Shown here: one piece after another, positions 5,947 to 10,702 of the stretch
How the letters are laid out: each line of letters starts with the position of its first letter
Numbering within the stretch: the stretch's first letter is position 1
Assembly (NCBI GenBank): GCA_016203335.1
Contig: JACQNA010000036.1
Span: 1 to 10,702 of the forward strand
Direction: 5' to 3'
DNA: 10,702 nt
From: Candidatus Woesearchaeota archaeon
GTDB lineage: Archaea > Nanobdellota > Nanobdellia > Woesearchaeales > JACQNA01
Program-made: the position numbers and the translations under genes
The notes under the pieces: model-generated
Told to the model about the DNA's origin: nothing
Database searches by the model: none
What the model saw: the letters and a program-made list of their open reading frames with translations, nothing else

Positions 5947-6516
5947 TCACCCATCAATAAACATCAGGTGCTTCTCTTTCCCGGAGAGCTCGTTCATAAT
6001 CCTCCGGATGACCACTTCCTTCGGATCCGGCATCAGCTTGACCCGCTCCCGGATATCCTTAAAGCCCTCAAATGGCTTCTCATCCCGCGCCTCCAGAATC
6101 TCCCACATGTGCTTTTTCCCGACGCCGGGCAGCAGCTCAATCTGGTGCATCCTGGTTGTCAGGGGCCGGGCAGTGTTGAAGAACTCCACAAATCTTGACT
6201 CGTTCTGCTCCACCAGGCTCTTCACCACAAACTTCAGCTCTGCGGCAGCAGTGGGGGTGAGCCGCTCCACTGCCAGCTTGCCGTTGATATGATGGATCTT
6301 GTCCCGCTTGCCATCGCCGATGTAGACCTCTTCCAGGGGCTGGAGAAAGATGTCTTTTTTGGGCACCAGCTCGAGAATGGTGAAATGCTCCTTGCCGATA
6401 GCTTGCACTATAGGAGTCTTCCGGTGGCTCGGCTTCGTGTCAAACGGGTACCCATTCGGCAAAAAATCGAGCGTGACTGCATATTCTTCCTTACTTCTTC
6501 TTTTTTCCGGGTACAT
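5947..6516 (-). CDS. DUF655 protein with helix-hairpin-helix
   Basis: A 189-residue archaeal DUF655 protein, thought to bind nucleic acid but without a settled role. The N-terminal part (about 11-75, EEYAVTLDFLPNGYP) forms a beta-rich domain typical of the family. Residues 128-135 (LLPGVGKK) are a helix-hairpin-helix motif that usually binds DNA or RNA backbones. I start at the ATG at 6516, which overlaps the end of rpo4 by 26 bases; two other in-frame ATGs lie 15 and 21 bases further upstream (6531 and 6537). The order L21e-Rpo4-DUF655 is conserved in many archaea, often followed by the rRNA dimethyltransferase RsmA. Here that gene is absent and the AT-rich island follows instead. The 3' end overlaps the right copy of a direct repeat. 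Confidence 0.85.
   Translation of the reverse strand: MYPEKRRSKEEYAVTLDFLPNGYPFDTKPSHRKTPIVQAIGKEHFTILELVPKKDIFLQPLEEVYIGDGKRDKIHHINGKLAVERLTPTAAAELKFVVKSLVEQNESRFVEFFNTARPLTTRMHQIELLPGVGKKHMWEILEARDEKPFEGFKDIRERVKLMPDPKEVVIRRIMNELSGKEKHLMFIDG
5951..5966 (+). repeat. Right copy of 16-base direct repeat
   Basis: CCATCAATAAACATCA repeats 4981-4996 with one difference. It encodes the last residues (MFIDG) of the DUF655 protein on the minus strand. The left copy, read the same way, also gives FIDG followed by a stop codon, as would be left by insertion of an element into this gene end. Confidence 0.55.
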
Positions 6517-6853
6517 ATTCCTGGACCGCATCCACAATCTTCTTCATGTTTTCCTTGCTGATCGTGACGATGTACCCCTGCACTATCGCCTTGAGCTCTT
6601 CCACGGACTTCGGCAGGATGTCGATGATCTTGCTCATATGCTCTTCTTTCAGGCGCGGAATCTCGAGCTTCCTGATCTTTTCCTTGAGCTCCGCTGCCTT
6701 TGCCGGCTCAAGCGGAGCAAATGTCTGCAGATACTCATCTGTCTTCACCACGCGCATATTAGGCTCCTTGTCCCTTTTCTTGATGAGCTCAATATGCTGC
6801 CGGAGCTCGCTGAGGCTTAACGGCATTTCGCTGACAACCTTTGGATCATTCAT
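6491..6853 (-). CDS. rpo4: DNA-directed RNA polymerase subunit Rpo4 (RpoF)
   Basis: A 120-residue homologue of the archaeal Rpo4 subunit, equivalent to eukaryotic Rpb4. It pairs with Rpo7 to form the polymerase stalk, which helps open-complex formation and contacts nascent RNA. The sequence is almost wholly helical and charged, with the typical N-terminal region (residues 1-25, acidic then PLSLSEL) and the HRDC-like C-terminal bundle (about 70-113, KSVEELKAIVQGY and ENMKKIVDAV). The tail is Lys-rich. The start at 6853 forms an ATGA overlap with the stop of rpl21e. A longer in-frame reading upstream is rejected because it lies within that gene. The position after L21e is the conserved archaeal order. 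Confidence 0.92.
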   Translation of the reverse strand: MNDPKVVSEMPLSLSELRQHIELIKKRDKEPNMRVVKTDEYLQTFAPLEPAKAAELKEKIRKLEIPRLKEEHMSKIIDILPKSVEELKAIVQGYIVTISKENMKKIVDAVQEYVPGKKKK

Positions 6854-7140
6854 CTTGCCCTCTTGAGGTGGACCGGGTGCACTACTGCTGTCTTTTCCTT
6901 TGTCCTGTCCAGGATGCGGACATGGTAGCACTTCCCCTCCTTTCTGATGATGGTGCCGGTCTTGCCGACAAACCTGCGGAAATACATGCCCTTCTGGTAG
7001 GCAGGCTCAACAGTAAGATGGACGCGCTCTCCGGGCTGGAATTCCTGCAAGAACCTGCTGAGGCGCATCTTGCCCCGCAGAGCAGCCCCTTTGCTGTACA
7101 GGTGCCTTGTCTTTCTTCTGCCTTTGCCTATCCGCTTCAT
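6850..7140 (-). CDS. rpl21e: Large-subunit ribosomal protein L21e
   Basis: A 96-residue archaeal/eukaryotic ribosomal protein with no bacterial homologue, so it is strong evidence for an archaeal source. It is basic, with the opening KRIGKGRRKTRHLYSKGAALRGK, the conserved GERVHL core (about 40-45), AYQKGMYFRRFVGKTG, and the SH3-like C-terminal barrel with IIRKEGKCYHVRI. I start at the ATG at 7140. A longer open frame continues upstream to 7326, but it crosses the inverted-repeat spacer and lacks family similarity. A GGTGG Shine-Dalgarno-like sequence ends 5 bases before the ATG (7146-7150 on the plus strand), and a TATA box lies at 7176-7185. It heads the operon with rpo4 and the DUF655 gene. 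Confidence 0.95.
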   Translation of the reverse strand: MKRIGKGRRKTRHLYSKGAALRGKMRLSRFLQEFQPGERVHLTVEPAYQKGMYFRRFVGKTGTIIRKEGKCYHVRILDRTKEKTAVVHPVHLKRAR

Positions 7141-7175
7141 GCTGACCACCCTCTTTTCTCTTAGGTTCTCCCGCT

Positions 7176-7185
7176 CTATAAAAAC
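7176..7185 (-). promoter_or_regulatory. TATA box of the rpl21e-rpo4-DUF655 operon
   Basis: On the minus strand this reads GTTTTTATAG, preceded by an A/G-rich stretch resembling a BRE. It predicts a start near 7154, giving a leader of about 14 bases that carries a GGTGG ribosome-binding site. Confidence 0.65.
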
Positions 7186-7199
7186 CTTTCTTTTTCTTC

Positions 7200-7364
7200 G
7201 GCTCTGGAGAAAATCTCGCTCCGCTCGGGGTAGCACCGGCTCGTTCCATGCTGTTGCAACGGTAAGAGCGGCGCCTCCCCGGATGGGGCATCCCCCTCCG
7301 CTGCGCTCTCGCAACTGCTCCATCACTCGCTCAATTGGCGCTACCCTCTATTTTCTCCAGAGCC
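7200..7364. repeat. 165-base inverted-repeat element in the rpl21e-sepF spacer
   Basis: The 330-base gene-free spacer 7141-7470 is mostly this element. Its ends, 7200-7214 and 7350-7364, are perfect 15-base inverted repeats. Inside them 7228-7237 pairs with 7337-7346 (9 of 10), 7250-7257 with 7311-7318 (7 of 8), 7266-7270 with 7304-7308, and CCCC/GGGG closes a tip at 7277-7288. The arms differ by a 13-base bulge (7215-7227). Flanks TTTTTCTTC and TTTTTCTCC resemble a 9-base target duplication (8 of 9), although both sit in pyrimidine tracts. It could be a miniature transposable element or a structured RNA. No family is recognised. Confidence 0.6.
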
Positions 7365-7417
7365 TTTTTCTCCCTTTTTCTTCTACTCTCTGAATAGTCA
7401 TACTGGGGTATAGAAAC

Positions 7418-7427
7418 ATTTAAATAG
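7418..7427 (+). promoter_or_regulatory. TATA box of sepF
   Basis: ATTTAAATAG is centred near 7422, predicting transcription from about 7448 and a leader of about 23 bases. The core ATTTAAAT is palindromic, so it could also fire leftward across the inverted-repeat element. Confidence 0.6.
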
Positions 7428-7460
7428 GTGTGCCCTCCTTTCTGCCCCCATAACAATCCA

Positions 7461-7466
7461 AGGTGA
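7461..7466 (+). promoter_or_regulatory. Ribosome binding site of sepF
   Basis: AGGTGA lies 4 bases before the ATG at 7471. It is one of the few clear Shine-Dalgarno sequences in the window, which fits sepF being one of the few genes here with an untranslated leader. Confidence 0.7.
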
Positions 7467-7470
7467 GCTG

Positions 7471-7860
7471 ATGGGCATATTCTCAAAAATCAAGGAACGG
7501 TTTCAGGGCGAGGATGAGTTAAGCGGCGAGGAGCATGGCGAGCAGTATCTGGAGCTGGACAGCGGCAGCCAGCAGGATCGGGAAAAGGTCACGGTCCGCT
7601 CATTCCTCATTGAAGATTTTAATGATGTGAAAGACATCCTGGATTCCCTCCGCGAGGGCAAGACCATTGCATTGGTGAACGTGAAGCCCCTCAAGGACAA
7701 GGACCTGATCGAGCTCAAGCGGGCAGTGAACAAGCTGAAAAAAACCACTGACGCGATTGAGGGAGACATTGCCGGGTTCGGGGATGACTGGATAGCCATC
7801 ACCCCTGCATTTGCGCACATCTACCGCAACAAGCGGACAGAGCCGGTGCAGGAAGAGTAA
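7471..7860 (+). CDS. sepF: Archaeal cell division protein SepF
   Basis: A 129-residue SepF (DUF552), the membrane anchor of FtsZ in archaea that divide with FtsZ. The first residues, MGIFSKIKERF, form the amphipathic membrane-targeting helix typical of the family. An acidic linker follows (about 12-38), then the compact SepF domain (about 39-125) with FNDVKDILDSLREGKTIAL and the GFGDDWIAITPAFAHIY end. The length is normal for archaeal SepF and no defect is seen. The start is fixed by the AGGTGA site just upstream. A T-rich terminator follows the stop. Its presence implies that the organism also has FtsZ elsewhere, which the window does not show. Confidence 0.93.
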   Translation: MGIFSKIKERFQGEDELSGEEHGEQYLELDSGSQQDREKVTVRSFLIEDFNDVKDILDSLREGKTIALVNVKPLKDKDLIELKRAVNKLKKTTDAIEGDIAGFGDDWIAITPAFAHIYRNKRTEPVQEE

Positions 7861-7870
7861 GAACATCTGG

Positions 7871-7883
7871 TTTTTTTGCTTTT
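7871..7883 (+). terminator. T-rich terminator after sepF
   Basis: A run of seven T at 7871-7877 and four more at 7880-7883 follow the sepF stop by about 10 bases. This is the poly-T signal typical of archaeal termination. The next gene has its own promoter. Confidence 0.6.
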
Positions 7884-7907
7884 CACCATATTTCACTCTA
7901 CGCAAAT

Positions 7908-7916
7908 CTTTATAAA
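7908..7916 (+). promoter_or_regulatory. TATA box of the ZPR1-like gene
   Basis: CTTTATAAA is centred about 26-27 bases before the ATG at 7939, predicting a leaderless message and selecting that start over an upstream in-frame ATG at 7876. Confidence 0.65.
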
Positions 7917-7938
7917 CCGTTTGCATTCTTTACATGCT

Positions 7939-8454
7939 ATGGGGACGCAACTGAACGGGCAGCCCTGCGCGATCTGCAAGCAGAAAAGCGTGACGCTGAG
8001 CGAGGAGCTGATTGATATCCCGCATTTCGGCAAGACCTATATCTTCTCCATGAGCTGCGGCAGCTGCAAGTTCCACAAGTCTGACGTGGAGGCTGCTGAG
8101 CAGCATCCCGCGGCAAAATATACGATTGAAGTCAGCGGGAAAGACGACCTTTCCATTAAAATAGTGAAAAGCGCTGAGGCGACAGTGAAGATTCCCCATA
8201 TCATCACGATTACGCCCGGCCCTGATGCTGAGGGATATTTTACCAATGTGGAGGGGCTGCTCCAGCGCGTGATCTCGGTTATCCAGTCCAGCCGCGACAG
8301 CGCAGAAGAGGATGGGGAGCGGAAGCAGGCAAAACATCTCCTGAAGAGGCTTGACAATGTTATCTGGGGAAGCGAGAAGCTCAAGATCATCATTGAGGAT
8401 CCCTCAGGCAACTCTGCAATCCTCTCTGAAAAGGCGGTGCAGGGGAAACTTTAG
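7939..8454 (+). CDS. ZPR1-like zinc finger protein
   Basis: A 171-residue archaeal member of the ZPR1 zinc-finger family. Cysteines C10/C13 and C40/C43 form the four-Cys zinc site (CAIC and CGSC). They are followed by the beta-rich ZPR1 domain with the conserved FTNVEGLLQRV segment (about 105-115) and a C-terminal part around IIIEDPSGNSAI. Archaeal proteins have one such unit where eukaryotic ZPR1 has two. Eukaryotic ZPR1 acts as a chaperone for the elongation factor eEF1A, and an equivalent role for the archaeal form with aEF1A is likely but not shown. The ATG at 7939 fits the leaderless promoter. An extension to 7876 would run through the promoter and is rejected. No abnormality was seen. 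Confidence 0.88.
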   Translation: MGTQLNGQPCAICKQKSVTLSEELIDIPHFGKTYIFSMSCGSCKFHKSDVEAAEQHPAAKYTIEVSGKDDLSIKIVKSAEATVKIPHIITITPGPDAEGYFTNVEGLLQRVISVIQSSRDSAEEDGERKQAKHLLKRLDNVIWGSEKLKIIIEDPSGNSAILSEKAVQGKL

Positions 8455-8463
8455 CAGCAAATC

Positions 8464-8472
8464 TTTTTAAAC
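8464..8472 (+). promoter_or_regulatory. TATA box of the methylthioadenosine phosphorylase operon
   Basis: TTTTTAAAC is centred near 8468, about 28 bases before the ATG at 8497, so transcription should begin within a few bases of the start codon. Confidence 0.6.
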
Positions 8473-8496
8473 GAAAAACTATTCTCTCTTTAGACC

Positions 8497-9249
8497 ATGA
8501 CAAAGATCGGCATTATCGGCGGCTCTGGATTGGATGACCCAAAGCTGCTGCAGGAATACCGGGAAATATCAGTATCCACTCCCTACGGCGCGCCGAGCTC
8601 GCCGCTGACTATCGGCAACCTGCACGGCGTTGAGGTTGTTGTCCTGGCGCGGCACGGCAGAGGGCATGTTCTTTCCCCCACTCATATCAATAACCGGGCA
8701 AACATCGCCAGCCTGAAGGCGCAGGGTGTTACCCATATCCTGGCGACCACTGCGTGCGGAAGTTTGCGCGAGGAGATCGGGAGAGGGCATTTTGTCATCC
8801 TGGACCAGTTCATTGACTTTACCCGGCACCGGCAGGTGACCCATCATGATGATTTCAGCACAGGGATTGTGCATCCCTCCATGCCTGAGCCCTTTGATGC
8901 CAAACTGCGGGCAGCACTCATTGGTGCTTCCAGGCAGCTGGGATTTCCCACGCATGAGCATGGCACCGTGGTGACGATTGAAGGGCCGAGGTTCTCCACC
9001 CGAGCAGAATCCCATATGTTTAGGGCATGGGGTGCCGATGTCATCAACATGTCTACAGCCCCAGAATGCATCCTGGCGAATGAGATGGGGATTCCCTATG
9101 CAACGGTTGCCATGAGCACGGATTACGACTGCTGGAAACATGACCAGGAGCCTGTCACCTGGCAGGAGGTCCTTGCGGTATTCAGCCGCAATGCAGAAAA
9201 CGTCAAACAAGTGCTCATAGAAACTATCAGGAGCATAGGCACATGGTAA
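8497..9249 (+). CDS. mtnP: S-methyl-5'-thioadenosine phosphorylase
   Basis: Splits methylthioadenosine with phosphate into adenine and 5-methylthioribose-1-phosphate, clearing the by-product of polyamine synthesis. The 250 residues show the phosphate-binding GGSG at 8-11 and RHGRGH at 52-57, TACGS at 85-89, EGPRFSTRAE at 162-171, NMS at 184-186 in the ribose site, and DYDCWK at 209-214. The aspartates in that last motif favour 6-aminopurines, marking a human-type MTA phosphorylase rather than a guanosine/inosine phosphorylase. It leads an operon with an unknown gene (7-base overlap) and apt, which uses the adenine released. All motifs are intact. Purine nucleoside phosphorylase is the main, less likely, alternative. 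Confidence 0.93.
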   Translation: MTKIGIIGGSGLDDPKLLQEYREISVSTPYGAPSSPLTIGNLHGVEVVVLARHGRGHVLSPTHINNRANIASLKAQGVTHILATTACGSLREEIGRGHFVILDQFIDFTRHRQVTHHDDFSTGIVHPSMPEPFDAKLRAALIGASRQLGFPTHEHGTVVTIEGPRFSTRAESHMFRAWGADVINMSTAPECILANEMGIPYATVAMSTDYDCWKHDQEPVTWQEVLAVFSRNAENVKQVLIETIRSIGTW

Positions 9250-9572
9250 CATGGAAATATGCCAAAGAGCGCAAGCGGGCTGCATACGCTGACTTCTTCA
9301 TCCCCCCGCTCAACAAAGAAGTGCTCGTCACCGTCAAGAGCTGGGCCATCACCAAAAAGCTGGTTGAGGGAGACAATCGAACAGTATTCCAGGGCGATGT
9401 CACCTCTGTTGACGGCACACCGACAGACAAGTCATTCATCATCTACCATTATGATACTGTCCAGGAGCTGAAGAAAAAGCTGAAGAAGCATATGAAGCTG
9501 CTCACGATGCGCATCACGAGAAAGTACGACAAAGAGAGCATGGAGAACTATTTTGAGATCAAGACAGTATAA
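9243..9572 (+). CDS. Unrecognised protein in the adenine salvage operon
   Basis: A 109-residue basic protein that I cannot place in a family. It overlaps the end of the phosphorylase gene by 7 bases and ends about 11 bases before apt, so it is almost surely co-transcribed and translated with both. The sequence is Lys-rich, with a predicted beta-rich first two-thirds (PLNKEVLVTVKSW, TVFQGDVTSVDG, SFIIYHYD) and a charged helix at about 70-84 (VQELKKKLKKHMK). The tail reads NYFEIKTV. There are no cysteines or membrane segments. Its position suggests a role linked to adenine or methylthioadenosine salvage, perhaps as a partner protein, but nothing in the sequence shows an activity. Confidence 0.75.
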   Translation: MVTWKYAKERKRAAYADFFIPPLNKEVLVTVKSWAITKKLVEGDNRTVFQGDVTSVDGTPTDKSFIIYHYDTVQELKKKLKKHMKLLTMRITRKYDKESMENYFEIKTV

Positions 9573-9583
9573 TCGGTGGTATG

Positions 9584-10105
9584 ATGGATATCAAGGCAAA
9601 AATACGCACCATTCCCCATTGGCCTAAGCAGGGAGTGATGTTTCGGGACATCACCACCCTGCTGCAAGACCCTGCTGCGTTCCGCTACTCCATCAGGAGG
9701 ATGCTGGACTATTGCGAGGGCAAGCAGATAGATGCTGTTGCTTCTGCGGAAAGCAGGGGATTTATCTTTGGCGCGGTGCTGGCGCATGAGCTGCATGCTG
9801 GCTTTGTCCCCCTGCGCAAGCCGGGCAAGCTGCCTGCAAAGACCATCCGGCGGGATTTCCAGACAGAATACAGCACTGATGCCTTTGAGATGCATGCGGA
9901 TGCCATCACGCCTGGCCAGCGGGTGCTGATTGTGGATGACCTGCTGGCGACGGGAGGAACAGTAGAGGCTGCAGCCCATCTGGTGGAGCAGCTGGGAGGA
10001 AAGGTTGCAGGCATTGCATGCCTCATCGAGCTTTCGTTCCTCAAGGGCAGGGAGCGGCTCAGGAATTATGACTTATTCTCGCTTGTTGCGTATGACAAAG
10101 AATAA
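9584..10105 (+). CDS. apt: Adenine phosphoribosyltransferase
   Basis: Makes AMP and diphosphate from adenine and PRPP, in the cytosol. The protein is about 173 residues and of the bacterial/eukaryotic Apt type. From the ATG at 9584, IPHWPKQGVMFRDIT at about 10-24 matches the N-terminal Apt signature, ESRGFIFG (56-63) and PLRKPGKLP (76-84) are typical substrate-binding segments, and VLIVDDLLATGGT (114-126) is the PRPP-binding motif. Two ATGs are adjacent (9581 and 9584). GGTGG at 9575-9579 lies 4 bases before the second, which I prefer. It ends the operon with the methylthioadenosine phosphorylase and completes adenine recycling. No missing motif was seen. Confidence 0.95.
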   Translation: MDIKAKIRTIPHWPKQGVMFRDITTLLQDPAAFRYSIRRMLDYCEGKQIDAVASAESRGFIFGAVLAHELHAGFVPLRKPGKLPAKTIRRDFQTEYSTDAFEMHADAITPGQRVLIVDDLLATGGTVEAAAHLVEQLGGKVAGIACLIELSFLKGRERLRNYDLFSLVAYDKE

Positions 10106-10133
10106 ATAAATCAAGAATACATCGGAAAATATA

Positions 10134-10529
10134 TCACGCCTTATCCAGCGCCCATCTGCCTGGCCCGGCAAGATAGAGGGTGAATGCGCTGCCGAATAAG
10201 GCGATATTCTTGAGGAAATTGATCATTCCAATGTCCTTGAGGCCAGCGAACGGCGTGCTCAATACTGTGAGGTCGAAAAAAAGGATGACCAGCGCAAGGT
10301 ATACGGTCAAGACCAGCGCTGCTGGCCGCGCCTGCAATCCGATAATAATCAGCAGCCCGCCGAAAATCTCGAGCAGGGCAGCGATGATCACCGCTGCGTT
10401 CGCCAGCGGCAGGCCGACAGAGGCAGCATAGCCAGCCATGGTGCCAAAGGCAAAGAACTTCTGGATGCCGAAGATGAAGAACATGATACCTATTGTTATC
10501 CTGAGGGGAAAGATGCTGTAGGGCTTCAT
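10134..10529 (-). CDS. DoxX-family membrane protein
   Basis: A 131-residue inner membrane protein with four predicted transmembrane helices (about 8-27, 42-65, 68-90 and 104-122) and the DoxX-type opening ITIGIMFFIFGIQKFF and ending GRWALDKA. The family is broad. Some members are subunits of quinone-linked oxidoreductases and others belong to poorly known membrane complexes, so the role here is open. The ATG at 10529 is chosen because a TATA box centred near 10558 predicts transcription starting within 3 bases of it. An in-frame start at 10595 would run through that promoter. The gene converges on apt, with 28 bases between the ends, and is divergent from the transposase-like gene at the right edge. 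Confidence 0.85.
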   Translation of the reverse strand: MKPYSIFPLRITIGIMFFIFGIQKFFAFGTMAGYAASVGLPLANAAVIIAALLEIFGGLLIIIGLQARPAALVLTVYLALVILFFDLTVLSTPFAGLKDIGMINFLKNIALFGSAFTLYLAGPGRWALDKA

Positions 10530-10552
10530 GATAGAAACTACTGGAATGTCTC

Positions 10553-10563
10553 GGTATATAAGC
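10553..10563 (-). promoter_or_regulatory. TATA box of the DoxX gene
   Basis: On the minus strand this reads GCTTATATACC, about 26 bases before the predicted start near 10532 and the ATG at 10529. Confidence 0.65.
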
Positions 10564-10607
10564 TTTTCTTCACTCCGCGCACTTTGTGCTATCACGTTTT
10601 TACTTTA

Positions 10608-10635
10608 CATATAAACGCCACATTGGGTGGTGTTT
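10608..10635 (+). promoter_or_regulatory. TATA box and hairpin before the right-edge gene
   Basis: CATATAAA (10608-10615) is centred about 25 bases before the ATG at 10636. The bases between form a 9-bp inverted repeat, 10613-10621 with 10627-10635 (one G-T pair), directly abutting the start codon. It could be an operator or the end of a mobile element. Confidence 0.5.
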
Positions 10636-10702
10636 ATGTACAAGTTGACATTTGAAAAGAGGGTTTGGATAGTCAAGCAGCATATTCGTGGCCTGTCCAC
10701 GA
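10636..10702 (+). CDS. Probable transposase, N-terminal fragment (window edge)
   Basis: Only 22 codons are visible, starting MYKLTFEKRVWIVKQHIR. From memory this opening resembles the N-terminal helix-turn-helix of archaeal IS481-like or related DDE transposases, where a similar basic helix with WIVKQ precedes the HTH turn. The gene runs off the window, so length, catalytic residues and intactness cannot be judged. It has its own TATA box and an adjoining hairpin. If it is a transposase, the hairpin may lie at or near the left end of the element. Other HTH proteins begin in similar ways, so the call is tentative. Confidence 0.5.
   Translation, partial: MYKLTFEKRVWIVKQHIRGLST

Noticed and set aside
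6854..6931. N-terminal extension of Rpo4
   Set aside because: It lies within the L21e gene in another frame. The ATGA overlap at 6850-6853 gives the normal family length.
7141..7326. Upstream in-frame extension of L21e
   Set aside because: It runs through the inverted-repeat element and the operon promoter, and L21e family length fits the start at 7140.

Overview
The window is from an archaeal chromosome. The evidence is an archaeal cluster of ribosomal protein L21e, RNA polymerase subunit Rpo4 and a DUF655 protein, an archaeal SepF, a one-finger ZPR1 protein, and AT-rich TATA boxes centred about 26-27 bases before the likely transcription start. Many of these starts coincide with the start codon (leaderless transcripts). 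Several enzymes (MetK, Apt) are of the bacterial type. Together with the toxin-antitoxin family seen here, this suggests an uncultivated archaeal lineage, possibly DPANN-like, but the sequence alone does not fix the phylum.

Layout. Bases 1-228 hold no convincing gene but several hairpins, the best at 72-147. At 229-834 (minus) is an unrecognised protein, and at 887-1435 (minus) an XRE-type helix-turn-helix plus CBS-pair regulator. The regulator is divergent from an unrecognised Arg-rich protein at 1520-2257 (plus), followed by a small unknown gene (2321-2710). A tight pair encodes S-adenosylmethionine synthetase and dihydroorotase (2774-4990). An AT-rich island (about 4997-5950) follows. It carries a two-gene toxin-antitoxin module and a coding remnant, and it is bracketed by a 16-base direct repeat (15/16 identical) lying at the 3' ends of pyrC and the DUF655 gene. 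The minus-strand operon rpl21e-rpo4-DUF655 occupies 5947-7140.

The 330-base divergent spacer 7141-7470 contains a 165-base element with perfect 15-base inverted ends and further internal pairing. It then leads into sepF (7471-7860), the ZPR1-like gene (7939-8454), and a three-gene salvage operon (8497-10105): methylthioadenosine phosphorylase, an unrecognised 109-residue protein, and adenine phosphoribosyltransferase. A DoxX-family membrane protein (minus) and the first 22 codons of a probable transposase close the window.

How the genes work together. MetK makes SAM. SAM-consuming reactions such as polyamine synthesis release methylthioadenosine, which the phosphorylase splits to adenine and methylthioribose-1-phosphate. 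Apt returns the adenine to AMP, and dihydroorotase serves pyrimidine synthesis, so nucleotide and SAM metabolism dominate. L21e, Rpo4, SepF and ZPR1 are housekeeping functions. The most interesting unexplained items are the 165-base inverted-repeat element, the repeat-bracketed toxin-antitoxin island, and the unknown gene inside the adenine salvage operon.
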